Source of the DNA: Sphingopyxis macrogoltabida
Lineage (GTDB): Bacteria; Pseudomonadota; Alphaproteobacteria; Sphingomonadales; Sphingomonadaceae
Direction: 5' to 3'
Assembly: GCF_001314325.1 (NCBI RefSeq)
Contig: NZ_CP009429.1
Span: 2,046,501 to 2,110,500, forward strand
DNA: 64,000 nt
The notes beneath the pieces are model-generated. The model did not search any database and had not been told where the DNA came from. It saw nothing but the letters and a program-made list of their open reading frames with translations. Below are positions 8,567 to 19,763 of this stretch, in pieces (the stretch's first letter is position 1; each line of letters begins with the position of its first letter). A program made the position numbers and the translations under genes.

Positions 8567-11032
8567 CTATTGCGCGTCGCGGCGTGCCTGTGCCGCTTTG
8601 GTCATCAGCGTCGGACGCGCATTCGCCGGGTCGTCGGGCCAGCTATGCTTGGGATAGCGGCCGCGCATCTCCTTCGCGACCTCCGCCCAGCTACCGCTCC
8701 AGAAGGAGGCGATGTCGCGCGTCGTCTGGATCGGGCGATGCGCGGGCGACGTAAGCGCAAGGACGAGCGGCACCGAAGGATCGCCGATCACCGGATGGCG
8801 CGCGAGCGAGAACATCTCCTGCGCGCGCACGGCAACCGTCGGGCCGCCGTCGGCGCCATAATCGATCGCGTGCCGGCTACCCGCCGGCGTCAGATAATCG
8901 GCCGGCGCCAACTTTTCGAGCAACTGCCGCGCGGGCCAGTCGAGCAGCGCGAGCAGTGCGTCGGCGAGCCGCTGGTCGCCGATATCGCGGAGCCCGCGCG
9001 ATTTTTCGAGCAGCGGCGCGAGCCAGATGTCGAGGCTGTCGGCGAGCGCTGGGGCCGACAGCGTATCGAGCCCCGCGAACGACGCCCGCTGGCGCAGCGC
9101 GTGCGATGCCGGCCCCCAGCCGATGAGCCCGAGCCCCTTGTCGCGCACCGCGACAAGACGCACCGCGACATCGTCTTCGGCGCCCTCGCTGCGCCCTGCC
9201 TGCCCGCTCACCAGCGCGATAGCCCCGAGCCGGCGTTCGCGGCGATGGTCGACGCGGTCGGTCGCGGCGTCGTAGCTGCTCGCCTGATGCGACACGACCT
9301 GGCCAGCGAAAATGGCCTCGACCTCGGCGCGGTCGATCGCCGCCGCGGCGAGGATGCGTACCCCCGCAGCATGTCCCTGCGCATCGGCAATCGCGAGCCA
9401 CTCGCTGCCCGCCAGCGGGTCGAGCGGATCAATGCGATAGGCGCGCCCGCCCACACTCAGATAGTCGCCGCGCTGGCCCGCGCGCGCACGCGCCACCCGG
9501 TCGGGCCAGGCCGTCGCGATCCAGCCCCCGACCGAACGCGTATCGATGGCGCCCGTACCGGTCGCCAGCTTTTCGCCGATGCCGGCCAGTCGCCGCGCGA
9601 GGCGCCACGCCCCTTCGGCGCGGTCGCCTTTCGCTCCCTTCCAGCGCGCGAGCCGTGCCTCGACATCGACGCCGCGTCCGCCGAGCCCCGGCTCGGTAAG
9701 CAGCACCGCCAGCCGCGCCGCCAGTTCGCCCTCGCCCGCACGCGCCGCATCGAGCAGCATATGCGCGAGGGGGACCGGCAACGGGATGGCGGCAAGCGCT
9801 TTGCCGTGCGCGGTGATGCGCCCGTCGGCGGTCAGCGCCCCGATCGCCTGCAGCCGCGATTTCGCTTCGGCGATCGCGGCTGGCGACGGCGGGTCGAGCC
9901 AGCCGAGCTGGCGCGGGTCGACGATGCCCCAGCTCGCGCAATCGAGCACAACGGGCATCAGATCATTCTCGTGGATTTCGGGCGGGTCGAACGGCGGCAT
10001 CCCTGCCGTCGCGGGTGCTTCCCACAGGCGATAGGCCACCCCCGGCCCCTGCCGCGCCGCACGCCCGGCACGCTGGGTGGCCGACGCCTGACTCGCGCGT
10101 TCGGTGACGAGGCGCGCGATGCCCGCCGCCTTGTCGAAGCGCGGGCGGCGGGACAGGCCAGCGTCGATGACGATCCGCACGCCCTCGATCGTCAGACTGG
10201 TTTCGGCGATGCTCGTCGCGAGGATCAGCTTGCGCCCGCCGTCGGGGTCGCGGACGAGCGCCCGGCGCTGCATCGCGGGATCGATCTGGCCGTGCAGGCG
10301 ATGGACGACGAGCGGCAGGCGCGCATCCTCGACGGCTTGTGCAGCGCGTTCGATATCGGCGGCACCGGGCAGGAAGGCGAGCATGTCGCCCTCACCCTCG
10401 TCGGCGAGCGCCTGCCGCACCGCGCCCAGCACGCTTGCCTCCAGCCGGTCCTCGGCCCGGCGACCGATATGACGGAGTTCGAGCGGCCAGATCTTGCCTT
10501 CGCTCCGCACCACCGGCGCATCGCCGAGCAGCGCCCCGAAGCGCGCCCCATCGAGCGTCGCCGACATCGCGACGAGGCGGAGATCGTCGCGCAGCCCCTG
10601 TTGCGCGTCGATCGCCAGCGCCAGCGCGAAATCGCCGTCGAGGCTGCGTTCATGGACTTCATCGAACAGCACCGCCGACACGCCCGCGAGTTCGGGATCG
10701 GCGAGGATGCGGTTGCGGAACAGCCCCGGCGTCATCACGAGCAGGCGCGTGTCCTTCGACTGTTTGCTGTCGAGGCGAGTTGCATAGCCGACCGGCCCGC
10801 CGACCGCGACGCCCATCTCCTCGGCGATCCGCTCGGCCGCGGCGCGCGCGGCGAGGCGCCGCGGCGACAGCAGCCACACCTGCCCCTTGCACCACGGCTG
10901 ATCGAGCAGGGCCGGGGCGACACGCGTCGTCTTGCCCGCGCCGGGCGGCGCGACGACGACCGCATTGGGTTTCAGGACCAGCGCCGCCATGATGTCGGGG
11001 AGCACGATATCGATCGGGAGCGGCACCGTCAT
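8567..11032 (-). CDS. hrpB: ATP-dependent helicase HrpB
   Basis: DEAH-box family RNA helicase-like ATPase of 821 residues, the usual HrpB length. Walker A is VVAPPGAGKTTRVAPALL (about residues 26-43), motif II is DEVHERSLDGD and motif III is SATLDG. The C-terminal helicase domain has ATSIAETSLTIEGVRIVID and QRAGRAARQGPGVAYRLW. The HrpB-specific C-terminal region ends with RGRYPKHSWPDDPANARP. Its cellular role is poorly defined in most bacteria. The start ATG lies inside the last codons of the upstream DUF1801 gene (4-base overlap), so the two are probably coupled. Confidence 0.95.
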   Translation of the reverse strand: MTVPLPIDIVLPDIMAALVLKPNAVVVAPPGAGKTTRVAPALLDQPWCKGQVWLLSPRRLAARAAAERIAEEMGVAVGGPVGYATRLDSKQSKDTRLLVMTPGLFRNRILADPELAGVSAVLFDEVHERSLDGDFALALAIDAQQGLRDDLRLVAMSATLDGARFGALLGDAPVVRSEGKIWPLELRHIGRRAEDRLEASVLGAVRQALADEGEGDMLAFLPGAADIERAAQAVEDARLPLVVHRLHGQIDPAMQRRALVRDPDGGRKLILATSIAETSLTIEGVRIVIDAGLSRRPRFDKAAGIARLVTERASQASATQRAGRAARQGPGVAYRLWEAPATAGMPPFDPPEIHENDLMPVVLDCASWGIVDPRQLGWLDPPSPAAIAEAKSRLQAIGALTADGRITAHGKALAAIPLPVPLAHMLLDAARAGEGELAARLAVLLTEPGLGGRGVDVEARLARWKGAKGDRAEGAWRLARRLAGIGEKLATGTGAIDTRSVGGWIATAWPDRVARARAGQRGDYLSVGGRAYRIDPLDPLAGSEWLAIADAQGHAAGVRILAAAAIDRAEVEAIFAGQVVSHQASSYDAATDRVDHRRERRLGAIALVSGQAGRSEGAEDDVAVRLVAVRDKGLGLIGWGPASHALRQRASFAGLDTLSAPALADSLDIWLAPLLEKSRGLRDIGDQRLADALLALLDWPARQLLEKLAPADYLTPAGSRHAIDYGADGGPTVAVRAQEMFSLARHPVIGDPSVPLVLALTSPAHRPIQTTRDIASFWSGSWAEVAKEMRGRYPKHSWPDDPANARPTLMTKAAQARRDAQ

Positions 11033-11412
11033 GCGCGCGCCGCCGGATTGCCGAGTTCGGCGTTGAGCCGGAAGGCTTCGGAAGCGAGCCGCGTCACCAT
11101 CGCGGGCGACACTTCGGCCTCCGCGGTTAGCACCAGATTACCAAGCTCGTATTTTCCGCTCGCCCTGATCCGCGGTTCGATATCGCGCAGCCGCTTGCCG
11201 CGCCAGAAGCCAAGCAGGACGCGGTTCTCTTCGGCGCGGATCAGAATGCACGGACCATTCGCCAGAAAGACGAGATTGGTCCATTTGATCGTTTCCTCGA
11301 AAGGCGCGGCAGCCATGATCGCGGCGCGCATCATCTCGCAGCGCTCGCGCTGCCAGCTCGACAGCGCGGCGATATAGGCATCGGGGCTTTCGGCGGCCGG
11401 CCCCATCGTCAT
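11029..11412 (-). CDS. DUF1801 domain protein
   Basis: A 127-residue soluble protein. Residues 8-115 have the DUF1801 pattern: SPDAYIAALSSWQRERCEMMRAAIMAAAPFEETIKW near the N-terminus, then the hydrophobic NLVFLANGPCILIRAEENRVLLGFW core. Members are conserved small proteins with no agreed biochemical function. The ATG at 11412 was used, with an alternative ATG two codons on. The 3' end overlaps hrpB by 4 bases (ATGA). Confidence 0.85.
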   Translation of the reverse strand: MTMGPAAESPDAYIAALSSWQRERCEMMRAAIMAAAPFEETIKWTNLVFLANGPCILIRAEENRVLLGFWRGKRLRDIEPRIRASGKYELGNLVLTAEAEVSPAMVTRLASEAFRLNAELGNPAARA

Positions 11413-11422
11413 CGCGCCGGGC

Positions 11423-12436
11423 TCAATAGGCGCGCGCGACTGCGAAGGCGACAGCTTCGGTCAGCGCCGCTTTCGCCTGGCTGGCGCGGAAGCCGCCGAT
11501 CGCGTCGACCGCGCGCTGGCCATAATGACGCGCGCGCGCGAGCGTGTCGGCGATCGTGTCATGCTTGCGGAGCAGGCTGGTCGCGAAAGCAAGATCCTCG
11601 TCCGATGTGCGATGACCGACGATCGCCTGCTTCCAGAACTCGCGCTCTTCGGCGCTGCCGCGAGCATAGGCAAGGATGACGGGAAGCGTGACCTTGCCGT
11701 CGCGGAAGTCGTCGCCGACCCCCTTCCCCATCGTCTCGGCGTCCGAAACATAATCGATCGCATCGTCGACGAGCTGGAAGGCGATGCCGAGGTTGCGGCC
11801 ATAGGCGTCGAGTGCCGCTTCGGTGGCTTCGTCGCGTTCGGCGACGACCGCCGCAATCTTGCACGCCGCCGCGAACAGTTCGGCAGTCTTGGCGTTGATG
11901 ATGGCGAGATACTGGTCTTCGCTCGTCTCGATCCGGCGCTGCGCCGACAACTGGTTGACCTCGCCCTCGGCGATCACCGCCGACGCGCGGCTCAAGATCT
12001 TCAGTACCTTCAGCGACCCGTCCTCGACCATCACCTCGAAAGCGCGGCTGAACAGGAAATCGCCGACGAGCACCGAGGCGCTGTTGCCCCAGATGATGTT
12101 CGCGGTCTTGCGGCCGCGGCGGAGGTCGGACTTGTCGACGACATCGTCGTGAAGGAGCGTCGCGGTATGGATGAACTCGACCGCCGCGGCGAGCTTGCAA
12201 TGGCGGCGGCCGGGGTAGTCGAGCAGCTTGCCGCAGGCGAGCGTCAGCATGGGCCGCATCCGCTTGCCGCCGCCGGCGATCAGATGGCCGGCAAGTTCGG
12301 GAATCAAAGGAACCTCGGACTGCATCCGGTCGAGAATGACCGAATTCACCTCGTTCATATCGGCGGCGACGAGCGCCATCATCGGGTCGAGCGAGGGCGG
12401 CCGGTCGCCGTGCAGTTGGTGGATTTCCGCAGTCAT
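11423..12436 (-). CDS. ispB: Polyprenyl (octaprenyl/decaprenyl) diphosphate synthase
   Basis: Trans-prenyltransferase making the long isoprenoid tail of ubiquinone. The 337-residue protein has GGGKRMRPMLTLA, the first Asp-rich motif LLHDDVVDKSDLRRG, and the second Asp-rich motif QLVDDAIDYVSD. KGVGDDFRDGKVTLPVI follows. The chain length set in vivo cannot be read safely; sphingomonads usually make ubiquinone-10, so decaprenyl synthase is possible. The ATG at 12436 gives a normal N-terminus (MTAEIHQLHGDRPP); the longer frame upstream is antisense to the chorismate mutase gene. Confidence 0.94.
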   Translation of the reverse strand: MTAEIHQLHGDRPPSLDPMMALVAADMNEVNSVILDRMQSEVPLIPELAGHLIAGGGKRMRPMLTLACGKLLDYPGRRHCKLAAAVEFIHTATLLHDDVVDKSDLRRGRKTANIIWGNSASVLVGDFLFSRAFEVMVEDGSLKVLKILSRASAVIAEGEVNQLSAQRRIETSEDQYLAIINAKTAELFAAACKIAAVVAERDEATEAALDAYGRNLGIAFQLVDDAIDYVSDAETMGKGVGDDFRDGKVTLPVILAYARGSAEEREFWKQAIVGHRTSDEDLAFATSLLRKHDTIADTLARARHYGQRAVDAIGGFRASQAKAALTEAVAFAVARAY

Positions 12437-12544
12437 GACGTGGGCCGCCTTGGCGCCGCGGCCGCGATTTTGCAACGACTTTCGGCTTGCCTTGCAGCCC
12501 TGCGCGGTGCCAAGCGTGCCAGGCACAAGAGGAGCCGCGTACCC

Positions 12545-12832
12545 ATGGACGACCAACTGAGCCGCTATCGCCAGAGCATCGACAATATCGACGCGGCGCT
12601 CGTCTATATGCTGGCCGAACGGTTCAAGGTGACGAAGGCGGTGGGCGAGCTCAAGGCGAAGGGCGGCCTGCCCCCGGCAGACCCGGCCCGCGAGGAGCGG
12701 CAGATCGAACGGCTGCGCGACCTCGCGCGCGACGCCGATCTCGACCCCGAATTCAGCGAGAAATTCCTGCGCTTCATCATCGACGAGGTGATCCGCCATC
12801 ATGAGCAGGCGAAGCGGGAGAATGGCGCATGA
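12545..12832 (+). CDS. Chorismate mutase, AroQ type
   Basis: A 95-residue all-helical AroQ-class enzyme converting chorismate to prephenate for Phe/Tyr synthesis. It begins MDDQLSRYRQSIDNIDAALVYMLAERFKVTKAVGELKA, with the active-site pattern of Arg11-type, Arg and Lys39-type residues. The second helix set follows, REERQIERLRDLARDADLD. The ATG at 12545 follows GAGGAG at proper spacing. It overlaps the GST gene by 4 bases (ATGA), so they form an operon. It is divergent from ispB. A second chorismate mutase-like gene lies at 29441. Confidence 0.92.
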   Translation: MDDQLSRYRQSIDNIDAALVYMLAERFKVTKAVGELKAKGGLPPADPAREERQIERLRDLARDADLDPEFSEKFLRFIIDEVIRHHEQAKRENGA

Positions 12833-13521
12833 GCACGCACCCGATCTTCGGTCGCTGGCCCGCCGAACATCCCGACCGGCTGCAGCTCTTCTCGGCACCG
12901 ACGCCGAACGGCGTCAAGGTCGGCATCATGCTCGAGGAAACGGGCCTGCCCTACGAGCCGCACCGCATCGACATCATGGCGAACGAAAGCCACGATCCGG
13001 CCTTTCTCGCGCTCAATCCCAACGGCAAGATTCCGGCGATCTACGATCCCGACGGGCCCGGCGGCAAGCCGCTGGCATTGTTCGAATCGGGGGCGATCCT
13101 GATCTATCTCGCCGACAAGAGCGGACAGTTCCTGCCGGCCGATGCGGGCGGGCGTTACGAAGCGATCCAGTGGGTGATGTGGCAAATGGGCGGCGTTGGC
13201 CCGATGTTCGGCCAGCTCGGCTTCTTCCACAAATTCGCCGGCAAGGATTATGAGGACAAGCGCCCGCGCGATCGTTACGCGACCGAATCCGCGCGGCTGC
13301 TCGGCGTCCTCGACGACCGGTTGGCGAACCGTGAATGGGTGATGGGCGACGATTACGGCATCGCCGATATCTCGCTGCTCGGCTGGGTGCGCAACCTGAT
13401 CGGCTTCTACGGCGCGCGCGACATCGTCGGGTTCGACCGGTTCGGGAATGTCCAGCGCTGGCTCGATGCCGGGCTCGCCCGACCTGCGGTACAGCGCGGG
13501 CTGGAGGTAACGGCGGCCTGA
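12829..13521 (+). CDS. Glutathione S-transferase family protein (Ure2/YfcG-like)
   Basis: A 230-residue GST. The N-terminal thioredoxin-like domain (about residues 17-95) contains FSAPTPNGVKVGIMLEETGLPYE, the NPNGKIPAIYDPDG cis-Pro loop and ALFESGAILIYLADK, which binds the glutathione gamma-Glu. The C-terminal helical domain follows. NPNGK and FESGAI are typical of the Ure2-like/nu class with disulfide-bond oxidoreductase activity (YfcG, YghU). The substrate is unknown. Translationally coupled to chorismate mutase, though the two functions are not obviously linked. Confidence 0.93.
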   Translation: MSTHPIFGRWPAEHPDRLQLFSAPTPNGVKVGIMLEETGLPYEPHRIDIMANESHDPAFLALNPNGKIPAIYDPDGPGGKPLALFESGAILIYLADKSGQFLPADAGGRYEAIQWVMWQMGGVGPMFGQLGFFHKFAGKDYEDKRPRDRYATESARLLGVLDDRLANREWVMGDDYGIADISLLGWVRNLIGFYGARDIVGFDRFGNVQRWLDAGLARPAVQRGLEVTAA

Positions 13522-13608
13522 GCGCCGGCCGCGTAAACCGCCGCTTCGGCCGGAAACCCGGCTCCTGCTAACGGCAGGTTCATCCATCCGATGCTGTAGC
13601 GCGGGCCG

Positions 13609-13962
13609 ATGGAAAGCCTTCTCGACTTCTACCGCCCGCTCAGCGGAGCGCTCGGAATCAGCACGGGCGCGTCCGACAGCCTGCTCCACGTCCACGGCGG
13701 CATGATCGTCCTGTTTCTCGCCCGGATCGCGACGCGGCGTTCGCTCGCGACATGGACGCCGTTCCTGTTCGTCCTTGCGGCGGCGATTGCAAAGGAGGTT
13801 GCCGACCGCTTCGCGCACGGCAGTTGGCGGATGCCTGACAGCGGATTCGATATCCTCAATACGATTTTCTGGCCGTTCGTGCTGATGGTGGGGCTCCGGT
13901 GGCGCCGCGCCCATCCCGATCGGGGGGCTACAGCCGCGGAGACCGGACCTAGCGCTGACTAG
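13609..13962 (+). CDS. Small integral membrane protein of unknown function
   Basis: A 117-residue protein with about three hydrophobic segments (residues 28-42, LLHVHGGMIVLFLAR; 50-66; 85-98, IFWPFVLMVGLRW) and a hydrophilic, proline-rich tail. The arrangement HVHGGM...KEVADRF is also seen in small uncharacterised membrane proteins of sphingomonads. I do not recognise a named family. Its 3' end overlaps the convergent histidine kinase by 4 bases. Confidence 0.7.
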   Translation: MESLLDFYRPLSGALGISTGASDSLLHVHGGMIVLFLARIATRRSLATWTPFLFVLAAAIAKEVADRFAHGSWRMPDSGFDILNTIFWPFVLMVGLRWRRAHPDRGATAAETGPSAD

Positions 13963-15359
13963 CCGGCCGGCAGCCGGAGCCGCACCAGCAGCCCGCCCAG
14001 ATCCTCGCTCTCTTCGAGCGCGATGCTGCCGCCATAGATTTCGGCGACGTCGCGGACGATCGCCAGCCCCAGCCCCGTGCCCGGCTTGCCGCTGTCGAGC
14101 CGCACGCCGCGGTCGATGACGCGATCGCGATCGGCGAGCGATATCCCGGCCCCGTCGTCCTCGACCAGTATCTCGGCCATCTCGCCATCGCGCTGGATTG
14201 TGACGAAGACGCTGCCGCCGCCATATTTGGCCGCATTCTCGAGCAAATTCCCGACCAGTTCGTCGAGATCCTGACGCTCGACCCGCGCGACGATTGTCTT
14301 GTCGCCCGCGACATCGAGCCGCACGTCGGGATAGAGCGCCGCGACGGCGCGCGACACGCTGTTCGCGCTGTCCCAGACGACCGCGCGCGCCTGTGCCGCC
14401 CCGCGCCGACCGACGGCGCGTGCACGCGCCAGATGGTGGTCGACCTGCCGCTGCATCGTCGCCGCTTCGCGCCGCACCGTGTCGGCAAGCTCCGAGTCCG
14501 AACTCGTCGCGCTGTTGACGAGGACGGTGAGCGGGGTCTTGAGCGCATGCGCGAGATTGCCCGCATGCAGCCGTGCTTCCTCGGCCTGTTTCTCGTTGTG
14601 CGCGAGCAAGGCATTGAGTTCGTCGACCATCGGCTGCACCTCGAGCGGCAGCGGTGCGGTAACGCGCCGGTGATGTCCCCCGCGCATCGCCGCGATCGCG
14701 CGGCGGATGTGGCGGAGCGGCCACAGGCCATAGAAGGTCTGGAGGGCAGCGAGAATGATGAGCCCGAGCCCGAGCAATGCAAGGCTGGGAATCAGCGTCG
14801 CGCGCACGGCGCCGACCTGCAGGTCGAGTGCTTCGCGCGACTGGGCGATCTGGTATCGCCAGTTCACCTTGCTCCCCGGCAACAGGACGTTGCGTTCAAG
14901 CACGCGCAACTCCTCGTCGGGGAATTGCGTGCTGTCGTAGGTGTGGATTTCATCGTCGACGTGCGGCGTCGGCGCTTTCAGCGAGCGCTCCCACAGCGAA
15001 CGCGAGCGATAGGGCTCCTGCTCGCCGCCGCTGATCTGCCAGTAAAGGCCGCTATAAGGTTCTAGGAAGCGCTGATCGCCGAGCGGTTCGATCAGCCGCA
15101 CCTCGCCGTCGGGGCCGATCTCCGACGAGCGGATCATCGCGATCAGCACATATTCGAGGCTCGAATCGAAATTGCGCGTAATCGCCCCGGTCAGCACCCG
15201 GTCGAGCGCAAAGCCGCCGCCGATCAGCAGCACCGAAATCCACAGCGCCGCAATCGCGATCATCCGGCGCGCCAGAGAGCCGGTGATGCGACTGGTCAGC
15301 GCCGCGGGTTTCGCCGCCTCGGTATCGGCTGCGGGGGCCGGGGCGTCGGCCTCGGCCAT
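13959..15359 (-). CDS. Sensor histidine kinase of a two-component system
   Basis: A 466-residue kinase with two membrane helices (about residues 33-54 and 190-208) around a 135-residue periplasmic sensor region. A HAMP-like segment follows (LRHIRRAIAAMRGG), then the HisKA phosphoacceptor NLAHALKTPLTVLVNSA (His271). The HATPase domain has the N-box NLLENAAKYGGGSV, G1 VEDDGAGIS and G2 GKPGTGLGLAIVRDVAE. A GTG three bases upstream is an alternative start. It follows the response regulator directly (same strand). The HALKTPL H-box is shared by PhoQ/QseC-like kinases, but the stimulus is unknown. Confidence 0.94.
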   Translation of the reverse strand: MAEADAPAPAADTEAAKPAALTSRITGSLARRMIAIAALWISVLLIGGGFALDRVLTGAITRNFDSSLEYVLIAMIRSSEIGPDGEVRLIEPLGDQRFLEPYSGLYWQISGGEQEPYRSRSLWERSLKAPTPHVDDEIHTYDSTQFPDEELRVLERNVLLPGSKVNWRYQIAQSREALDLQVGAVRATLIPSLALLGLGLIILAALQTFYGLWPLRHIRRAIAAMRGGHHRRVTAPLPLEVQPMVDELNALLAHNEKQAEEARLHAGNLAHALKTPLTVLVNSATSSDSELADTVRREAATMQRQVDHHLARARAVGRRGAAQARAVVWDSANSVSRAVAALYPDVRLDVAGDKTIVARVERQDLDELVGNLLENAAKYGGGSVFVTIQRDGEMAEILVEDDGAGISLADRDRVIDRGVRLDSGKPGTGLGLAIVRDVAEIYGGSIALEESEDLGGLLVRLRLPAG

Positions 15360-15362
15360 CAC

Positions 15363-16028
15363 TTAGCCCTGCGGATCGTCGAGCTGGTAACCGAGGCCGC
15401 GGATCGTCGTGATGATGTCGGCGCCCAGCTTTTTGCGGATACGCGTCACAAACACTTCGATCGTGTTCGAATCGCGGTCGAAATCCTGATCGTAAATATG
15501 TTCGATCAGTTCGGTCCGCGACACGACCTTGCCCTTGTGGTGGAGCAGGTACGACAACAGCTTATATTCCTGCGCCGTCAGCTTCACCGGCGCACCATCG
15601 AGCGTCACACGGCCCGAGCGCGTATCGAGACGGACGTCGCCCGCGATGAGTTCGCTCGACGCATTGCCCGCGGCGCGGCGGATCAGCGCGCGCAGGCGGG
15701 CGATCAGCTCTTCGGTCTGGAACGGCTTGGCCAGATAGTCGTCGGCGCCGGCGTCGAGCCCTGCCACCTTGTCCGACCAGCTGTCGCGCGCGGTCAGGAC
15801 GAGCACCGGGAAATTGCGCTTTTCCTTGCGCCAGCGGTCGAGCACAGTGAGCCCGTCGATCTCGGGCAAGCCGAGGTCGAGGATCGCGGCGTCGTAGCTT
15901 TCGGTCGAGCCCAGGAAATGCCCGTCCTCACCGTCGGTCGCGAGATCGACGGCATAGCCGGCGCCCTCCAGCGTCGCCTTGAGCTGCGGGCCGAGCGTGG
16001 GTTCGTCTTCGACAATCAAAATCCGCAT
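15363..16028 (-). CDS. OmpR/PhoB-family response regulator
   Basis: A 221-residue regulator. The receiver domain (1-115) starts MRILIVEDEPTLGPQLK, with phosphoacceptor Asp51 in AILDLGLPEIDG and the conserved Lys in YLAKPFQTEEL. The C-terminal winged helix (about 125-219) includes LTAQEYKLLSYLLHHKGKVV and the recognition-helix region SNTIEVFVTRIRKKLG. It is the partner of the kinase 3 bases downstream. The PepSY gene 110 bases upstream on the same strand may be in the transcript. Confidence 0.95.
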   Translation of the reverse strand: MRILIVEDEPTLGPQLKATLEGAGYAVDLATDGEDGHFLGSTESYDAAILDLGLPEIDGLTVLDRWRKEKRNFPVLVLTARDSWSDKVAGLDAGADDYLAKPFQTEELIARLRALIRRAAGNASSELIAGDVRLDTRSGRVTLDGAPVKLTAQEYKLLSYLLHHKGKVVSRTELIEHIYDQDFDRDSNTIEVFVTRIRKKLGADIITTIRGLGYQLDDPQG

Positions 16029-16138
16029 TCAGGCGCCTTTCCTCTGCGCACCGGACCGGCCGGCCGCTATGTTTCGACTGTGTATCAAGTCCGGACGGTC
16101 ATCGCAAAATCTCGTTGCGATGGCGCCCGCTGGGAATG

Positions 16139-16450
16139 TCAGGGTTTGCGTCCGACGATCCGGCCGGTGCGGGCGTCGACATAGACGACGACGACCTGGC
16201 TGCCGTCCATGAACTTCAGCGCATAGATCATCCGGCGCGCATCGAACTGCGGGCCGCCGAGATAGGTCATGTCGTTATAGGGCGGACGCGATTTCACATC
16301 GGCGATCAGCCGGCCGAGCGGGATCACCTGCCCCTGCGCCGCGGCTTCGCGCAGATTGTCCTGGTCGCGGTCGCCGCGCGCGGCCGCCGGCGCCCCTGCG
16401 GTGAGCATCAGTGCCGAAGCAGCGGCGGAGAGGATGAGCGTGCGGATCAT
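16139..16450 (-). CDS. Small exported PepSY-like protein
   Basis: A 103-residue protein with an Ala-rich signal peptide (about residues 1-24, ending APAAARG). The mature part of roughly 80 residues has the PepSY-like arrangement GQVIPLGRLIADVK ... QVVVVYVDARTGRIVGR. PepSY domains are common in periplasmic proteins linked to two-component systems. Its position upstream of the regulator/kinase pair suggests a role in sensing, which is inference. Confidence 0.82.
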   Translation of the reverse strand: MIRTLILSAAASALMLTAGAPAAARGDRDQDNLREAAAQGQVIPLGRLIADVKSRPPYNDMTYLGGPQFDARRMIYALKFMDGSQVVVVYVDARTGRIVGRKP

Positions 16451-16551
16451 GCCCCGATACCTAGTGCGAACGCATTGAATAGGTGATGAATGGCCGGGTC
16501 AGCCCCTGTTTTGTTTCGGCGTTCCGGTTTCGGCCATGGCCTCCGGGGCCA

Positions 16552-16626
16552 TGGTGGGCGCGACAGGGATTGAACCTGTGACCCCACCCGTGTGAAGGGT
16601 GTGCTCTACCGCTGAGCTACGCGCCC
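16552..16626 (-). tRNA. tRNA-Val (anticodon CAC)
   Basis: On the minus strand the 5' end GGGCGCG pairs with CGCGCCC at the 3' end. The D-arm is GCTCAGCGGTAGAGC, the anticodon stem CACCC/GGGTG closes the loop TTCACAC with anticodon CAC, and the T-arm contains GGTTCAATCC. The discriminator A and the CCA end are encoded. It reads the GTG valine codon. Confidence 0.97.
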
Positions 16627-16737
16627 GTCCGGTGCCGACCGAAGTCCGGCGTCCGAAAGCCGGACGTCCATAGCCGCTGCGGCGATGATTGCAACGGCCT
16701 TTGCTCGATCTTCACGCACAAACAGGTCCGGCACATG

Positions 16738-16769
16738 CAAATCGGGCCGCAGCAGATGCCGCGGCCCGA
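16738..16769 (-). terminator. Rho-independent-type terminator of hup
   Basis: About 30 bases past the hup stop on the minus strand, the perfect 9-bp stem TCGGGCCGC/GCGGCCCGA encloses a 10-base loop and is followed by a short T run (ATTTGC). The T tract is modest, but the stem is strong and the position correct. Confidence 0.6.
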
Positions 16770-16797
16770 GATGTTTTTCACCAGAAGGTGCCGGCAA

Positions 16798-17070
16798 TCA
16801 GTTGCAGGCGTCCTTGAGGGCCTTGCCGGCCTTGAACTTCGGCTGGTTCGACGCCGCGATGGTCATCGTTTCGCCGGTGCGCGGGTTGCGGCCGGTCGAC
16901 GCCTTGCGCTTGCTGACCGAGAACGTCCCGAAACCGACCAGACGGACTTCGCCGCCCTTCTTCAGTGCCGCGGTGACCGCGTCGAAAACGGCTTCAACCG
17001 CCTTGCTCGCATCGCCCTTGGTAAGGCCGCTCGAGTCAGCGACGGTGGCGATCAGGTCTTGTTTGTTCAT
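16798..17070 (-). CDS. hup: HU-family DNA-binding protein
   Basis: A 90-residue nucleoid protein starting MNKQDLIATVADSSGLTKGDASKAVEAVFD, with the beta-arm signature GFGTFSVSKRKASTGRNPRTGE and the FKAGKALKDA end. HU dimers bind and bend DNA without strong sequence specificity. Position downstream of lon on the same strand, with a 171-base gap, is a widely conserved arrangement. It probably has its own promoter in that gap. Confidence 0.97.
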   Translation of the reverse strand: MNKQDLIATVADSSGLTKGDASKAVEAVFDAVTAALKKGGEVRLVGFGTFSVSKRKASTGRNPRTGETMTIAASNQPKFKAGKALKDACN

Positions 17071-17175
17071 GCCTAAGGAACCCCTGCAGATGGTTGGTTA
17101 AAATGATTCATGGCCCGAAGCCATGGCGCGCCACTAACGCTGTTTGACCCTGCCTTGTCAAAGCAAAAAAGGCCG

Positions 17176-17200
17176 AAAAACGCCCCAAAATGACGTTTTT
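17176..17200 (-). terminator. Weak hairpin after lon
   Basis: AAAAACG and CGTTTTT (7 bp) lie either side of an 11-base loop, about 40 bases past the lon stop, with T-rich sequence on the distal side. The stem is A/T-rich and could act on either strand. It may end lon transcripts before hup. Confidence 0.35.
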
Positions 17201-17241
17201 GCGACGAAAAGCCGCCAGGACTGAGACCAGCGGCGATCCGG

Positions 17242-19638
<2,397 letters not shown>

Positions 19639-19763
19639 TACGGCTCCTGGGCGGGCGTCCGGAATCGACGCGCCACCCCTGTTATAGGATGTTCCCGGCT
19701 AATATGGCGTAAGTTGCGCCGCATTCAATGTCGCTGCGGTGAATGACCACGGCGCGATGCGGC

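Noticed and set aside
8480..11377. A 965-residue plus-strand frame opposite hrpB
   Set aside because: hrpB motifs on the minus strand are complete; the antisense product is Arg/Asp/Ala-rich without a recognisable fold.
12799..14724. A 641-residue minus-strand frame spanning part of the GST, membrane protein and kinase
   Set aside because: It is out of frame with the kinase and Arg-rich; the known genes account for the region.
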